Shown here: positions 54,066-62,919 of the stretch, in pieces
How positions within the stretch are numbered: the stretch's first letter is position 1
Layout: each line of letters starts with the position of its first letter
DNA from: Thermococcus sp. 21S9
GTDB taxonomy: Archaea; Methanobacteriota_B; Thermococci; Thermococcales; Thermococcaceae
NCBI RefSeq assembly: GCF_012027635.1
Contig: NZ_SNUS01000001.1
Coordinates: 1,364,001-1,428,000 of the forward strand
Length of the DNA stretch: 64,000 bases
Direction of reading: 5' to 3'
The notes under the pieces: model-generated
Seen by the model: the letters and a program-made list of their open reading frames with translations, nothing else
What the model was told of the DNA's origin: nothing
Databases searched by the model: none
Position numbers and translations under genes: made by a program

Positions 54066-54935
54066 ATGGAGTTCCTGTACACCTACGAGACCCTCAAGCT
54101 CGAGTTTCCCCTCACGGAGCCTGAGAAGGCAAGATACGTTATACTCGGAGTCCCCTTCGACGGCACGACGAGCTACAAGGCCGGAGCGCGCTTCGGGCCG
54201 ACGCTGATACGGCAGGCGACGCTGAACCTTGAGAGCTACATACTGGACTACGACCTTGACATAGCCGAACTCCCGATAGCGGACATCGGCGATATAGCGG
54301 TCGTCGCCGGTGACCCAAGGAGAACCGCCGACAGGGTCAGGGAGACGATTGAAGAGCTCAAGCGGGTGAACCCGAACGCGATACCGATACTCCTCGGCGG
54401 AGAGCACTCCCAGACGCTTGGAGCGGTTGAGGCATTGAAGCCAAAAAGCTACGTGGTCTTCGATGCCCACCTTGACCTTCGCGATTCCTACGAGGACAAC
54501 CCCTACAACCACGCCTGCGTCGCCAGAAGGATAGCGGAGCTGGGCGTCAGGGAGGCGATGTTCGGAATCAGGAGCGGAACGAGGGAGGAAGTCGAGTTCG
54601 CAGGGAAGAGCGGAATCCGCTGGGTTCACGCGAGGGACTACGACTTTGACTCCTTTGTCGAACTCGTTGAGCCACTTCCGGAGCCGGTTTACCTCTCGGT
54701 GGACATAGACGTCTTCGATTTATCGCTCGTCCCGACGACGGGAACTCCCGAGGCCGGTGGTCTGGGCTTCTGGGACGTGATAGAGGCGATAGAGTGGCTG
54801 GTCGAGAACAAGAGGGTAGCGGGCTTCGACATAATGGAGGTTGCCGGCGAAACCCTTGGCAATCCAACTGCCCTTACCGGTGCGAAGTTGCTCTTCTACT
54901 TCATCGGGGCAATGGAAAAAATGGGGAGGTCATGA
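54066..54935 (+). CDS. Agmatinase-family ureohydrolase (probable polyamine enzyme)
   Basis: 289 residues with every ureohydrolase motif: GGEHSQTLG, FDAHLDLRDSYE, SVDIDVFDLSLVP and GFDIMEVAGE. Two Mn ions would be bound. In T. kodakarensis a protein of this kind splits N1-aminopropylagmatine to spermidine and urea in polyamine synthesis, so that activity rather than plain agmatinase is likely, but is not provable from sequence. GGTGGT precedes the ATG. The stop overlaps that of the convergent antiporter by a few bases. Confidence 0.9.
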   Translation: MEFLYTYETLKLEFPLTEPEKARYVILGVPFDGTTSYKAGARFGPTLIRQATLNLESYILDYDLDIAELPIADIGDIAVVAGDPRRTADRVRETIEELKRVNPNAIPILLGGEHSQTLGAVEALKPKSYVVFDAHLDLRDSYEDNPYNHACVARRIAELGVREAMFGIRSGTREEVEFAGKSGIRWVHARDYDFDSFVELVEPLPEPVYLSVDIDVFDLSLVPTTGTPEAGGLGFWDVIEAIEWLVENKRVAGFDIMEVAGETLGNPTALTGAKLLFYFIGAMEKMGRS

Positions 54936-56255
54936 GGCCTTTGCCCTCTTCTTCTCGTGGTACTTCCTCATCCTGTCCTCGACCGTTTCGTGCTCGAGGA
55001 GCTTGCTCTTGAGGAACGGCACCCACAGGGTTTCCGTTATGACCGAGGCGAGAACCGTTATGACGGTCACTGCGAGGATTACCTCTCCCCAGTAAACCGT
55101 AAGTGTACTGCTGTGGTACTTCATCGCGAGGCTGAGTGGCAACGCGGCGAGGGCAGAGGGGACAACACCCCTTGGACCCTCAAGAGCTATGAAGAGGTAC
55201 TCCTTTGGTCCCCACCACTTGAGAATGGGTAGCGCAGCTATCGGCCTGGCGACGAGCATTATGAAGTAAGCTACAAGGATTCCGCCCCAGAGGTTGTCCA
55301 CGAGGGGCTTGAGGTCAAGACTCGCGCCGAGCAGGACGAAGATGAAGACCGTCGCTATCGCTGCAAGGCTCTCGTTGAAGTGGACTTCCTTCTCAATGGC
55401 CTTCATAACCCTGTTGAGAACCTGGGGTTTCTCCTTCTTGCTGAAGACCTTGTAGTTACCGAGGATTATTCCGGTGACGGTGGCGACGAGGTAACCCGAG
55501 GCCTGAAGGGACTCGCCAATCATGAAGCCCGTGAATGCCAGGAAGAGCGAGAAAATCTCAATCTCCGGGAACTCAAATATCCTGGTCTTCTTGATGAACC
55601 AGTAGCCGAAGGCCCCGACGGCTATTCCGACGATTATGGAAACGACGACCTCGTAGAGGAAGTAAACGACCGCCGCGCCGTAGACACCCATGTGGGAGCT
55701 AAAGCTCGCGAAGAGCCCTCCGCTGGCCTGCGGGACGAGCATCGCCACGGCAACGGCCGTGAGGACTATGCCGAGCGGGTCGTTGAAGATGGACTCCGTA
55801 ACTATCGTCGTCTCGATGTCCTGTTTGACCCTGTACTGCCTGAAGAGTGGGATGAGCGTTGCCGGGTCGGTTGCACTTATGATGGCACCGAAGAGGAAGC
55901 CGATGAGAAACGGCGCATGGAAGACGAACGAGAAGAACCAGGCCGACAGAAGAGCCGTGATGAGAAGTCCAACCGTATCGAGGGTTGCTATCGTTGGGAG
56001 GTTCCTCTTCAGCAGTTTCCAACTCAAGTTGTGTCCCTCGGTGAACAGAATCATGACCAGACCGAAGACACGAACGTAATCGAACAGGTCGTGTGCGATG
56101 TTCCTCGGCATTAGGGTTGCTATCGGGCCGAGTATCATTCCCGCTATTATGAAGAGCGGGACGTATGAGATGTTGTAGCGCCTGCTTATCAACATGGCGA
56201 TTATTCCTGAACCAAGCACCGCGACAAGGACCCTTGCCATGACGTCCACTGCCAT
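54930..56255 (-). CDS. Na+/H+ antiporter, CPA1 (NhaP) type
   Basis: 441 residues with about thirteen transmembrane helices. The ion-site motifs ATDPATLIPLFRQ and ESIFNDPLGIVLT (ND pair) match archaeal NhaP antiporters, followed by EGPRGVVPSALAALPLSLAM. The C-terminal tail (HETVEDRMRKYHEKKRAKAS) is charged. It exports Na in exchange for protons. GGAGGCGATACC precedes the ATG. Confidence 0.92.
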   Translation of the reverse strand: MAVDVMARVLVAVLGSGIIAMLISRRYNISYVPLFIIAGMILGPIATLMPRNIAHDLFDYVRVFGLVMILFTEGHNLSWKLLKRNLPTIATLDTVGLLITALLSAWFFSFVFHAPFLIGFLFGAIISATDPATLIPLFRQYRVKQDIETTIVTESIFNDPLGIVLTAVAVAMLVPQASGGLFASFSSHMGVYGAAVVYFLYEVVVSIIVGIAVGAFGYWFIKKTRIFEFPEIEIFSLFLAFTGFMIGESLQASGYLVATVTGIILGNYKVFSKKEKPQVLNRVMKAIEKEVHFNESLAAIATVFIFVLLGASLDLKPLVDNLWGGILVAYFIMLVARPIAALPILKWWGPKEYLFIALEGPRGVVPSALAALPLSLAMKYHSSTLTVYWGEVILAVTVITVLASVITETLWVPFLKSKLLEHETVEDRMRKYHEKKRAKAS

Positions 56256-56404
56256 GGTATCGCCTCCTCGTTTCTTCGTTCATCGTGTCGTCATCCAGAT
56301 TTTAAAGCTTTCCCCGGGCATTTTTAAGAATTAGGCCTCTCTAACGATAGAGTTTCGGAAAAAAAGCCTGGAAACGGGTGTTTATCCATAGAAAGTTGAA
56401 CCAC

Positions 56405-58120
56405 TCACCAGAGGTAAATGCCCTCGATGGCGTGATAATACGCGCGATAGATGTCTTTCTTCGTAACGACCCCGAGGAGCTTCCCGTTCTCATCCACCAC
56501 GGGAAGGAGGTTCTGGTCGTTCATCAGAATCTTCTCCAGAGCGTCCTGCGCCGTTTCCTTCGGTGTTATGACAGCGAAGTTCCTCCTCATGAACCTCTCC
56601 ACGGGGAGCTTTTTGATGGACGTTGATTTGCCCAGTATGTCGGGGACACCAACGATTCCTATAACCCTGCCCTCATCGTCCACAACGGGAAGGAAATCGT
56701 GGCCGGTCGAGGCTATTATGCGCTCAACCTCCATCAGGGGCCTCTTCGCGTTGATTCTGACGACCTTCGTGCTCATTATCTCGTGAACCGCTATCGTCTC
56801 AAGGATTAGGGGCCTTCCAGTTCTGACTTTGATTCCTTTGCGCTCAAGCTTGATTGTGTAGATGGACGAGCCCTTGAAGAACGCCCTTGCCGTCAGGAAA
56901 GCGACGACGGAAGTCAGAGCCACGGCCGGGGAGTATGCATAGGTTCCGGACATCTCTGTTATCATTATTATCTGGGTCAGAGGGGCCTGTGTGGCCGCAG
57001 CGAAGAAGCCCGCCATTCCCGCTAACGCGTAGGCCTCGACGTTTGCCGGGACGAAGTGAGAAACTATGGTTCCGAAGGCAGAACCGAGCATCGTACCTAT
57101 GAAAAGACTCGGGGCGAAGATTCCACCGGAGAAACCGGAGCTTATCGCCAAAAGCGTCGCTGTCATCTTGGCCAGCGCGAGGATGATGAGCGTCTCAAAG
57201 GCGAACTTTCCGAGGAGGGCATCCCTTATCCCTCCAAAACCGATTCCAAAGATTCCCTTGTGGGGCAGGAGCATTCCGATTAGGCCTATCCCAAGGGCCC
57301 CGATGAGAAGGCGAAGCTCAAAGGGATACCTCTCTGAGAACCTGTCGAAGGCGTCGGTGGCTCGGTAGAGGGCCTTCGTGTAGGCGTAACCGATGACGCC
57401 CAAGAGGACGCCAAGGAGGAAGTAAAAGGGAATTCCCTCGAGAACGCTTATGTTGGGGTTCAGAACAGGGAAGCGAGCGGGGTTGTGAAGGACCACGAGG
57501 GTTATGGCGTTGCCGATTATGGCGGATACGAATATCGGGACGAGGTTTATCGTTATCGCACCCATGTAGATGACCTCAAGGGCGAACATTGCGCCTGCCA
57601 GGGGTGTGTTGAAAGTTCCCGCGATTCCAGCGGCCAGGCCACAGGTGGTTATGAGCTTTCTCGCCTGGGGTTTGGGTAACTTCTCCGCTAAAGCTGAATC
57701 GAGCGCGGCACCTATGAACGCGGCCGGACCTTCACGACCGAGCGGTGCTCCAGAACCGATGGAAATCGCAGTTGCAAGGGTTTTCAGAAACGCGAGCCTC
57801 GCACCAATCTTACCACTTTTGAAGATTATGCCCTCGATGACCTCGGGGACACCGTTTCCCCGTAACTCAGGGTATTTCTTCACCATCGGCGCTATCAGGA
57901 GAGCGCCGAACACCGGGAGAAGAACGTATCCGAGGTTGATCCCTTGGAACTCGTAGGAAATCCTCGGGAGCACGGAGGTGAAAAAGAGGGAGTGGATGAC
58001 CTCAATCAACACTCGAAACACGAGCGCACCCAGTCCACCAACTAAGCCCGCCAGCGCGGAGATTCCGAGGAGGATTGACCACTTCCTGACGTACTTCTGA
58101 AGGTCCCACTCCCCGTTCAT
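56405..58120 (-). CDS. ClC-type chloride channel/antiporter with two CBS domains
   Basis: 571 residues. The ClC selectivity motifs are present: SIGSGAPLGREGPAAFIGAA (GSG.P and GREGP with the gating Glu) and SGFSGGIFAPSLFIGTMLGS (GxFxP), with about ten membrane helices to residue 430. The C-terminal 140 residues form two CBS domains (VHEIMSTKVVRINAKRPLME, VERFMRRNFAVITPKETAQD) that bind adenine nucleotides. The ATG at 58120 follows GGTTGAGG. The previous gene ends 5 bases upstream, so they are co-transcribed. Confidence 0.95.
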   Translation of the reverse strand: MNGEWDLQKYVRKWSILLGISALAGLVGGLGALVFRVLIEVIHSLFFTSVLPRISYEFQGINLGYVLLPVFGALLIAPMVKKYPELRGNGVPEVIEGIIFKSGKIGARLAFLKTLATAISIGSGAPLGREGPAAFIGAALDSALAEKLPKPQARKLITTCGLAAGIAGTFNTPLAGAMFALEVIYMGAITINLVPIFVSAIIGNAITLVVLHNPARFPVLNPNISVLEGIPFYFLLGVLLGVIGYAYTKALYRATDAFDRFSERYPFELRLLIGALGIGLIGMLLPHKGIFGIGFGGIRDALLGKFAFETLIILALAKMTATLLAISSGFSGGIFAPSLFIGTMLGSAFGTIVSHFVPANVEAYALAGMAGFFAAATQAPLTQIIMITEMSGTYAYSPAVALTSVVAFLTARAFFKGSSIYTIKLERKGIKVRTGRPLILETIAVHEIMSTKVVRINAKRPLMEVERIIASTGHDFLPVVDDEGRVIGIVGVPDILGKSTSIKKLPVERFMRRNFAVITPKETAQDALEKILMNDQNLLPVVDENGKLLGVVTKKDIYRAYYHAIEGIYLW

Positions 58121-58125
58121 AGCCC

Positions 58126-58596
58126 TCAACCGAAGAAGGCTCCCATCATGTCCATCTGCTCGTCGCTCATGGACTTCACTTTGAACTCGGGAATCTCGGC
58201 CTTGAGCTTTTCGTACTCCTCCCCTGTTATCTCCTTAGCCTCGCCGTTCTCGACGAGGTAGAAGATGCCGTAGTCCGGGTCGCGGTAGGCCACGAGGAAC
58301 TTCTCGACCTCGATGTCGTCGAAGTTCACGAAGATGACGTTTCCGCCGGTGTATGGCTTCTTGCACTTGAATGGGAAGCTGGAGGAGTTGAGCATCGCAT
58401 CGCCGAGTGCCTGGTTGGCCTTCTCACCGTTTATCTCGGTCCAGAAGGGCCTTCCCTCGAAGTCGCCCTCGACGACGATGAGGAACCTCTGGCCGTCGAG
58501 TTCGACTATCGGAGCTCCCTTTTCCTGCAGTATCTTGAAGAGCTCGCCGATGGTTTCGGCGTTTCTCAGAGACGAGACGAATCCCTCAACCTTCAT
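58126..58596 (-). CDS. Hypothetical protein upstream of the ClC gene
   Basis: 156 residues, alpha/beta, no membrane helix. DGQRFLIVVEGDFEGRPFWT and VIFVNFDDIEVEKFLVAYRD are beta-rich; the C-terminus (PEFKVKSMSDEQMDMMGAFF) is helical. No family recognised. The ATG at 58596 follows GGTGAAAGGC. TATA-like GGTTATAAGG (minus-strand CCTTATAACC) at 58627-58636 should be the promoter of this gene and the ClC gene. Confidence 0.7.
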   Translation of the reverse strand: MKVEGFVSSLRNAETIGELFKILQEKGAPIVELDGQRFLIVVEGDFEGRPFWTEINGEKANQALGDAMLNSSSFPFKCKKPYTGGNVIFVNFDDIEVEKFLVAYRDPDYGIFYLVENGEAKEITGEEYEKLKAEIPEFKVKSMSDEQMDMMGAFFG

Positions 58597-58686
58597 GCCT
58601 TTCACCGTTCTCAACTCCAAAATCCGGGTTATAAGGGTTTGGGAGAAGGTTTTTTAGAGGCCCCGAAAACTTTGGGCGGTGGTGAG

Positions 58687-59952
58687 ATGTTAGTAGATGC
58701 AGACCTTCACCTTCACTCCCGCTATTCCAAAGCCGTCTCGAAGTCGATGACGATACCGAACCTGGCTCAAAACGCACGCTTCAAGGGCCTTGGCCTGGTC
58801 GGGACGGGGGATATACTCAACCCCCACTGGGAAGCGGAGCTCCTCAGATACTCCAGGAAAGTCGATGAAGGGACCTACGAGCTCAACGGGATTCGCTTCC
58901 TCCTCACGACAGAGGTCGAGGACAACAGGAGGGTTCACCACGTCCTGATTTTCCCGAGCATTGAGACGGTTCGTGAGATGAGAGAAACCCTTGGGAAGTA
59001 CTCAAACGACATCGAGACCGAGGGCCGGCCCCACCTGAGCCTTTCCGCAGGTGAAATAGCCGACTTGGCCAACGACCTCGGCGTTCTAATCGGTCCGGCC
59101 CACGCCTTCACCCCCTGGACGAGCCTCTACAAAGAGTACGACAGCCTGAAGGAGGCCTACGGAGGGGCCAAAATTCACTTCCTCGAGCTGGGCCTCTCGG
59201 CCGACAGCGAGATGGCGGACATGATAAAGGCCCACCACAGATTAACCTACCTCAGCAACAGCGACGCGCATTCGCCGATGCCCCACCGCCTTGGGCGGGA
59301 GTTCAACCGCTTCGAGGTTGAGGAGGTTACCTTCGAGGAAATCCGGAAGGCGATTCTAAGGCGTGGCGGGAGGAGAATCGTCCTGAATGCGGGTTTGGAC
59401 CCGAGGCTTGGAAAGTACCACCTGACAGCCTGCTCCCGCTGTTACGCTCACTACTCCCTCGGCGAGGCAAAGGCCTTCAGGTGGAAGTGTCCGAAATGTG
59501 GCGGGCGGATAAAGAAGGGCGTAAGGGACAGAATCCTTGAGCTTTCAGATACGGAAGAGAGGCCGAAGGACAGACCGCCCTACCTGCGCCTCGCTCCCCT
59601 CGCCGAGATTATCTCAATGGTCATCGGTAAAGGAGTTGAGACAAAATCCGTTCGGCTGATATGGGAGCGCTTTTTGAGGGACTTCGGGAGCGAGATTAGG
59701 GTTCTCGTTGACGTTCCTGTTGGAGAGCTTTCAAGGGTTCACGAGGAGGTAGCTAAAGCCATATGGGCATACCGCAACGGGAAGCTCATCGTTATCCCCG
59801 GCGGTGGCGGAAAGTACGGAGAAATCAGACTGCCTGAGGAGATAAGGAAGGCGAGGGTTGAGGAGCTTGAGAGCGTTGAGGTAGAAATTCCCGAGGAGAC
59901 TGAGAAACCGAGGCAGAGGAGCATAACTGACTTCCTGGGGGTGAAACGGTGA
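58687..59952 (+). CDS. nucQ: Endonuclease Q (PHP-family, deaminated-DNA nuclease)
   Basis: 421 residues. The PHP metal site (DADLHLHSRYSKAVSK, GTGDILNPHW, HFLELGLSADSEMADM, SNSDAHSPMPHRLG) plus the zinc finger CSRCYAHYSLGEAKAFRWKC with CGG match P. furiosus EndoQ, which cuts 5' of hypoxanthine, uracil or abasic sites. The C-terminus QRSITDFLGVKR is a PIP box that should bind PCNA. The ATG at 58687 follows GGTGGTGAG. thiL starts within its stop codon. Confidence 0.93.
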   Translation: MLVDADLHLHSRYSKAVSKSMTIPNLAQNARFKGLGLVGTGDILNPHWEAELLRYSRKVDEGTYELNGIRFLLTTEVEDNRRVHHVLIFPSIETVREMRETLGKYSNDIETEGRPHLSLSAGEIADLANDLGVLIGPAHAFTPWTSLYKEYDSLKEAYGGAKIHFLELGLSADSEMADMIKAHHRLTYLSNSDAHSPMPHRLGREFNRFEVEEVTFEEIRKAILRRGGRRIVLNAGLDPRLGKYHLTACSRCYAHYSLGEAKAFRWKCPKCGGRIKKGVRDRILELSDTEERPKDRPPYLRLAPLAEIISMVIGKGVETKSVRLIWERFLRDFGSEIRVLVDVPVGELSRVHEEVAKAIWAYRNGKLIVIPGGGGKYGEIRLPEEIRKARVEELESVEVEIPEETEKPRQRSITDFLGVKR

Positions 59953-60902
59953 GGGAGTCCGAAATCATCGAGCTCTTCCTCAGGCACCTCAAACGACAGG
60001 GCGACCTGCCCCTCGGGGACGATGCCGGTGCCTTGAAGCTCGGCGAGAGGTGGCTCGTCGCTACCAACGACATGCTCGTCAGGAAAACCGACGTGCCGGA
60101 TATAATGACCCCAGAGCAGGTCGGCTTCAAGGCCGTAACCATGAACGTGAGCGATATAGCTTCGATGGGAGCAAGACCGGTGGGCTTCCTCTTCTCGCTC
60201 GGGGTTCCACAGGACCTTAGTTCCGACTACCTTGAGGGGATTGCGAGGGGAATCGGTGAGGTCCTCGACTTCTACGGCCTTCCCGTCCTGAGCGCCGACA
60301 CCAACGAGGCCGACGACCTCATCGTGGACGGTATAGCGCTCGGACTTGCTGAGAGACTGCTCACTCGCTCCGGGGCCAAGCCGGGTGAGCTGGTCTGCGT
60401 TACAGGCGACCTTGGGAGGAGTTTGGCAGGTTATCTCGTCTGGAGAAAGGGGCTTGATGTGAGCGACGCCGTTAGGAATGCCCTCTACGAGAAGTTTCTC
60501 CAGCCAAGGGCGAGGGTTGAGGAGGGAATGGCCCTCTCGAAGGTGGCCAGCTCTGCCATAGACGTCAGCGACGGCCTCGCGAAAGAGCTTTACCTCCTCG
60601 CGGAGATGAGCGGTGTTGGAATCGAGGTTTACCCGGAGAGACTTCCCATCGGAGAGGGCGTTGATGAAGTGGCAGAGCTTTTAGGCCTCGACCCGGTTGA
60701 GGTTGCCCTTGCGAGCGGGGAGGAGTTCGAGCTGGTCTTCACGGTTCCGCCGAACCTCGTTGATGCCATAGATTTTGAGTTTTCAGTCATCGGAAGGGTT
60801 GTGAAGGGACCGGGCGTTTACCTCGTATCAGACGGGAAGAGAAAGCCCCTTCCCCGGCTCGGCTGGGAGCACATGGGAAACCTCAAGGTTTATAACCGGT
60901 GA
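59949..60902 (+). CDS. thiL: Thiamine-monophosphate kinase
   Basis: 317 residues. GDDAGALKLGERWLVATNDM (metal Asp), MNVSDIASMGARPVGFLFSL and the late AIDVSDGLAKELYLLAEMSG match ThiL of the PurM-like fold, which makes thiamine diphosphate with ATP. The GTG start overlaps the endonuclease Q stop codon (GTGA). No other thiamine gene is nearby. Confidence 0.95.
   Translation: MRESEIIELFLRHLKRQGDLPLGDDAGALKLGERWLVATNDMLVRKTDVPDIMTPEQVGFKAVTMNVSDIASMGARPVGFLFSLGVPQDLSSDYLEGIARGIGEVLDFYGLPVLSADTNEADDLIVDGIALGLAERLLTRSGAKPGELVCVTGDLGRSLAGYLVWRKGLDVSDAVRNALYEKFLQPRARVEEGMALSKVASSAIDVSDGLAKELYLLAEMSGVGIEVYPERLPIGEGVDEVAELLGLDPVEVALASGEEFELVFTVPPNLVDAIDFEFSVIGRVVKGPGVYLVSDGKRKPLPRLGWEHMGNLKVYNR
60889..60899 (+). 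promoter_or_regulatory. TATA box of the flippase-like gene
   Basis: GGTTTATAACC lies inside the end of thiL, 21-31 bases before the ATG at 60920. The message would be almost leaderless. Confidence 0.55.
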
Positions 60903-60919
60903 CATAGAAGGAATTCCGT

Positions 60920-61798
60920 ATGTTCAGTAGTATTAAAATGGAAGTGCTGACTGGAATCCAGCAGGTCAAGTGCGCGAGCCTGCGCTATTTTCTACTCGCG
61001 ATAGCGACGTACTACGTCAGTGTTTTTCTGTTCGCGATTCGTTGGAAGTACGTGCTCAAAGGGACCGGTGTGGACGTTCCCCTCCTTGAACTTTTCAAGG
61101 CAAACCTGGCGGGTCTCTTCATGAACAACATAACTCCCATGAGCAGGGGCGGAGGCGAGCTTCTCAGGATGGTGTGGGTCTCAAAGCTCCAGGGGGTTCC
61201 CATGGGAGTATCTGCGGTTACAATAGTCTACGAGAGAATCCTTGAGTCGATACCGGTTATGGTTATGGTGGGTATAGGATTCCTGTACTTCACGACGTCA
61301 GAGGCCCTCGTGTTGATTCCCCTCCTGGTGGGCCTTGTGTTAATCTGGTTCCGGTGGGAGAGGTTTATTGAGCTAACCCTGCGCCTTTTCCGGGTTGACC
61401 TCTCTGAGAAAGACATGGAGAGAATAATCGCCCTCCGCAGATGTAGCAATGCCAACGTGGTGGGAATAGGGGCCAGTTCCCTCGTGTGGATTCTTGATGT
61501 CATGAGGCTCAAGCTAATCACACTGGCGTTTGGCCTAAGTGTGTCAGTCCCGGTTCTCGTCTTCGTGTCGGTGGTTAACCTCATACTTGGCATCGCCGCT
61601 TTCACTCCTGGCGGTATTGGTGTCGTTGAGGGTGGCCTGGTTGGAACCCTCACCTATGTTGGCCTTCCCCCCACACTGGCGGTCTCCGTCGTAGTTCTCG
61701 AAAGGTTTATCTCCTATGTGTTGGGTAGCCTATCAGGACTGATGGTGCTCCTCACATCCGGGGGAAGGGAAGTATGGAGAGCCTTAAAATCGCGCTAG
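60920..61798 (+). CDS. Flippase-like (lysylphosphatidylglycerol synthase TM region, UPF0104) protein
   Basis: 292 residues with about eight transmembrane helices. MNNITPMSRGGGELLRMVWV and FTPGGIGVVEGGLVGTLTYV are the two best conserved segments of the UPF0104/LPG_synthase_TM family, related to bacterial flippase-like proteins. It may move a lipid-linked sugar. ATG 60920 has AAGGA upstream; ATG 60938 is an alternative. The glycosyltransferase gene overlaps its end by 25 bases. Confidence 0.85.
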   Translation: MFSSIKMEVLTGIQQVKCASLRYFLLAIATYYVSVFLFAIRWKYVLKGTGVDVPLLELFKANLAGLFMNNITPMSRGGGELLRMVWVSKLQGVPMGVSAVTIVYERILESIPVMVMVGIGFLYFTTSEALVLIPLLVGLVLIWFRWERFIELTLRLFRVDLSEKDMERIIALRRCSNANVVGIGASSLVWILDVMRLKLITLAFGLSVSVPVLVFVSVVNLILGIAAFTPGGIGVVEGGLVGTLTYVGLPPTLAVSVVVLERFISYVLGSLSGLMVLLTSGGREVWRALKSR

Positions 61799-62919
61799 TG
61801 AGCGACTGGTACTACCCAAAGCTCGGTGGCGTCGCGGTTCACATGCACGACCTCGCGCTCTACCTGCGGGGACTTGGACACGAGGTCGCTATAATCACGA
61901 ACGACCGCGAGACGGGCAAGGAGGCCGAGCTGAAGAGGGAGGGGATAGATTTAATCAAGGTTCCCGGGTACACCCTCGGGAGCGTCGGCATAAACATGAG
62001 CGTATTCTCCCACAACGCGACGAGTATGATTCCTTACATAAAGGATTACGAGGTCGTTCACGGGCAACACGCCTTCACTCCCCTGGCGCTTAAAGCCGTC
62101 TCCGCAGGGAGAAAGGTGGGGAAAGCAACCCTAATCACGACGCACAGCATTAACTACGAGAACTCCTCCGCAATACGCGCCCTTGCCAGGATGACCTTCC
62201 CCTATTTCAGGTACTACCTCCGCAACCCCCACAGGGTAATCGCCGTAAGCAAGGCATCAAGGGAGTTCATAAAACTTTTCACCCGGGTTCCCGTCGAGGT
62301 AATCCAGAACGGGGTTAACGTCGAGTTCTTTGACGTCCCCCTCTCAAAGGAGGAAGCCAAGGAGAAGCTGGGCCTTGGGGAGAGGGTTATCCTCTACGTG
62401 GGTAGACTTGAACCGAGAAAGGGTGTTAGCACGCTCATCAACGCAATGAGGCACGTGGATGGAACCCTCCTGATAGCAGGTCAGGGGAGCATGCTTCCCC
62501 TCCTAAGGGAGAGGGCAAAGCTCCTCGGGGTTGCTGACAGGGTCAGGTTTCTCGGCATGGTCGAGTACTCGAAGCTCCCCTTACTGTACCGCGCGAGCGA
62601 CGTCTTCGTCCTTCCGAGCCTGAGCGAGGCCTTTGGAATAGTCCTGCTTGAGGCAATGGCCAGCGGGACGCCCGTCATCGGAACGAGGGTCGGCGGAATC
62701 CCCGAGATAATCGACGGCTGTGGTCTGCTCGTCCCGCCCGGGAACGCCCGGGAGCTCGCCAACGCAATAAACCTCGTTCTTGGCAACCAGAGCGTTGAGA
62801 GACGCCTCGGCCGTCTCGGGAAGAGGAGGGTCGAGAGGGTCTACGACTGGAACGTCGTCGTGAGGAGGATAGTGGCGCTCTACCGGGAGGTTCTCGATGA
62901 GGTGGCGGAGAATGGCTAA
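61774..62919 (+). CDS. GT4-family glycosyltransferase, PIG-A-like
   Basis: 381 residues. The start SLKIALVSDWYYPKLGGVAV resembles PIG-A, the enzyme adding GlcNAc to phosphatidylinositol (SDFFYPNVGGVESH), and ATLITTHSINYENSSAIRAL parallels the PIG-A TDHSLFGFADxSS region. The C-terminal GT-B half has YVGRLEPRKGVSTLINAMR and the E-x7-E segment SEAFGIVLLEAMASGTPVIG. It uses a nucleotide sugar. Both neighbours overlap it by 25 and 8 bases, so it belongs to a coupled trio. Confidence 0.85.
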   Translation: MESLKIALVSDWYYPKLGGVAVHMHDLALYLRGLGHEVAIITNDRETGKEAELKREGIDLIKVPGYTLGSVGINMSVFSHNATSMIPYIKDYEVVHGQHAFTPLALKAVSAGRKVGKATLITTHSINYENSSAIRALARMTFPYFRYYLRNPHRVIAVSKASREFIKLFTRVPVEVIQNGVNVEFFDVPLSKEEAKEKLGLGERVILYVGRLEPRKGVSTLINAMRHVDGTLLIAGQGSMLPLLRERAKLLGVADRVRFLGMVEYSKLPLLYRASDVFVLPSLSEAFGIVLLEAMASGTPVIGTRVGGIPEIIDGCGLLVPPGNARELANAINLVLGNQSVERRLGRLGKRRVERVYDWNVVVRRIVALYREVLDEVAENG

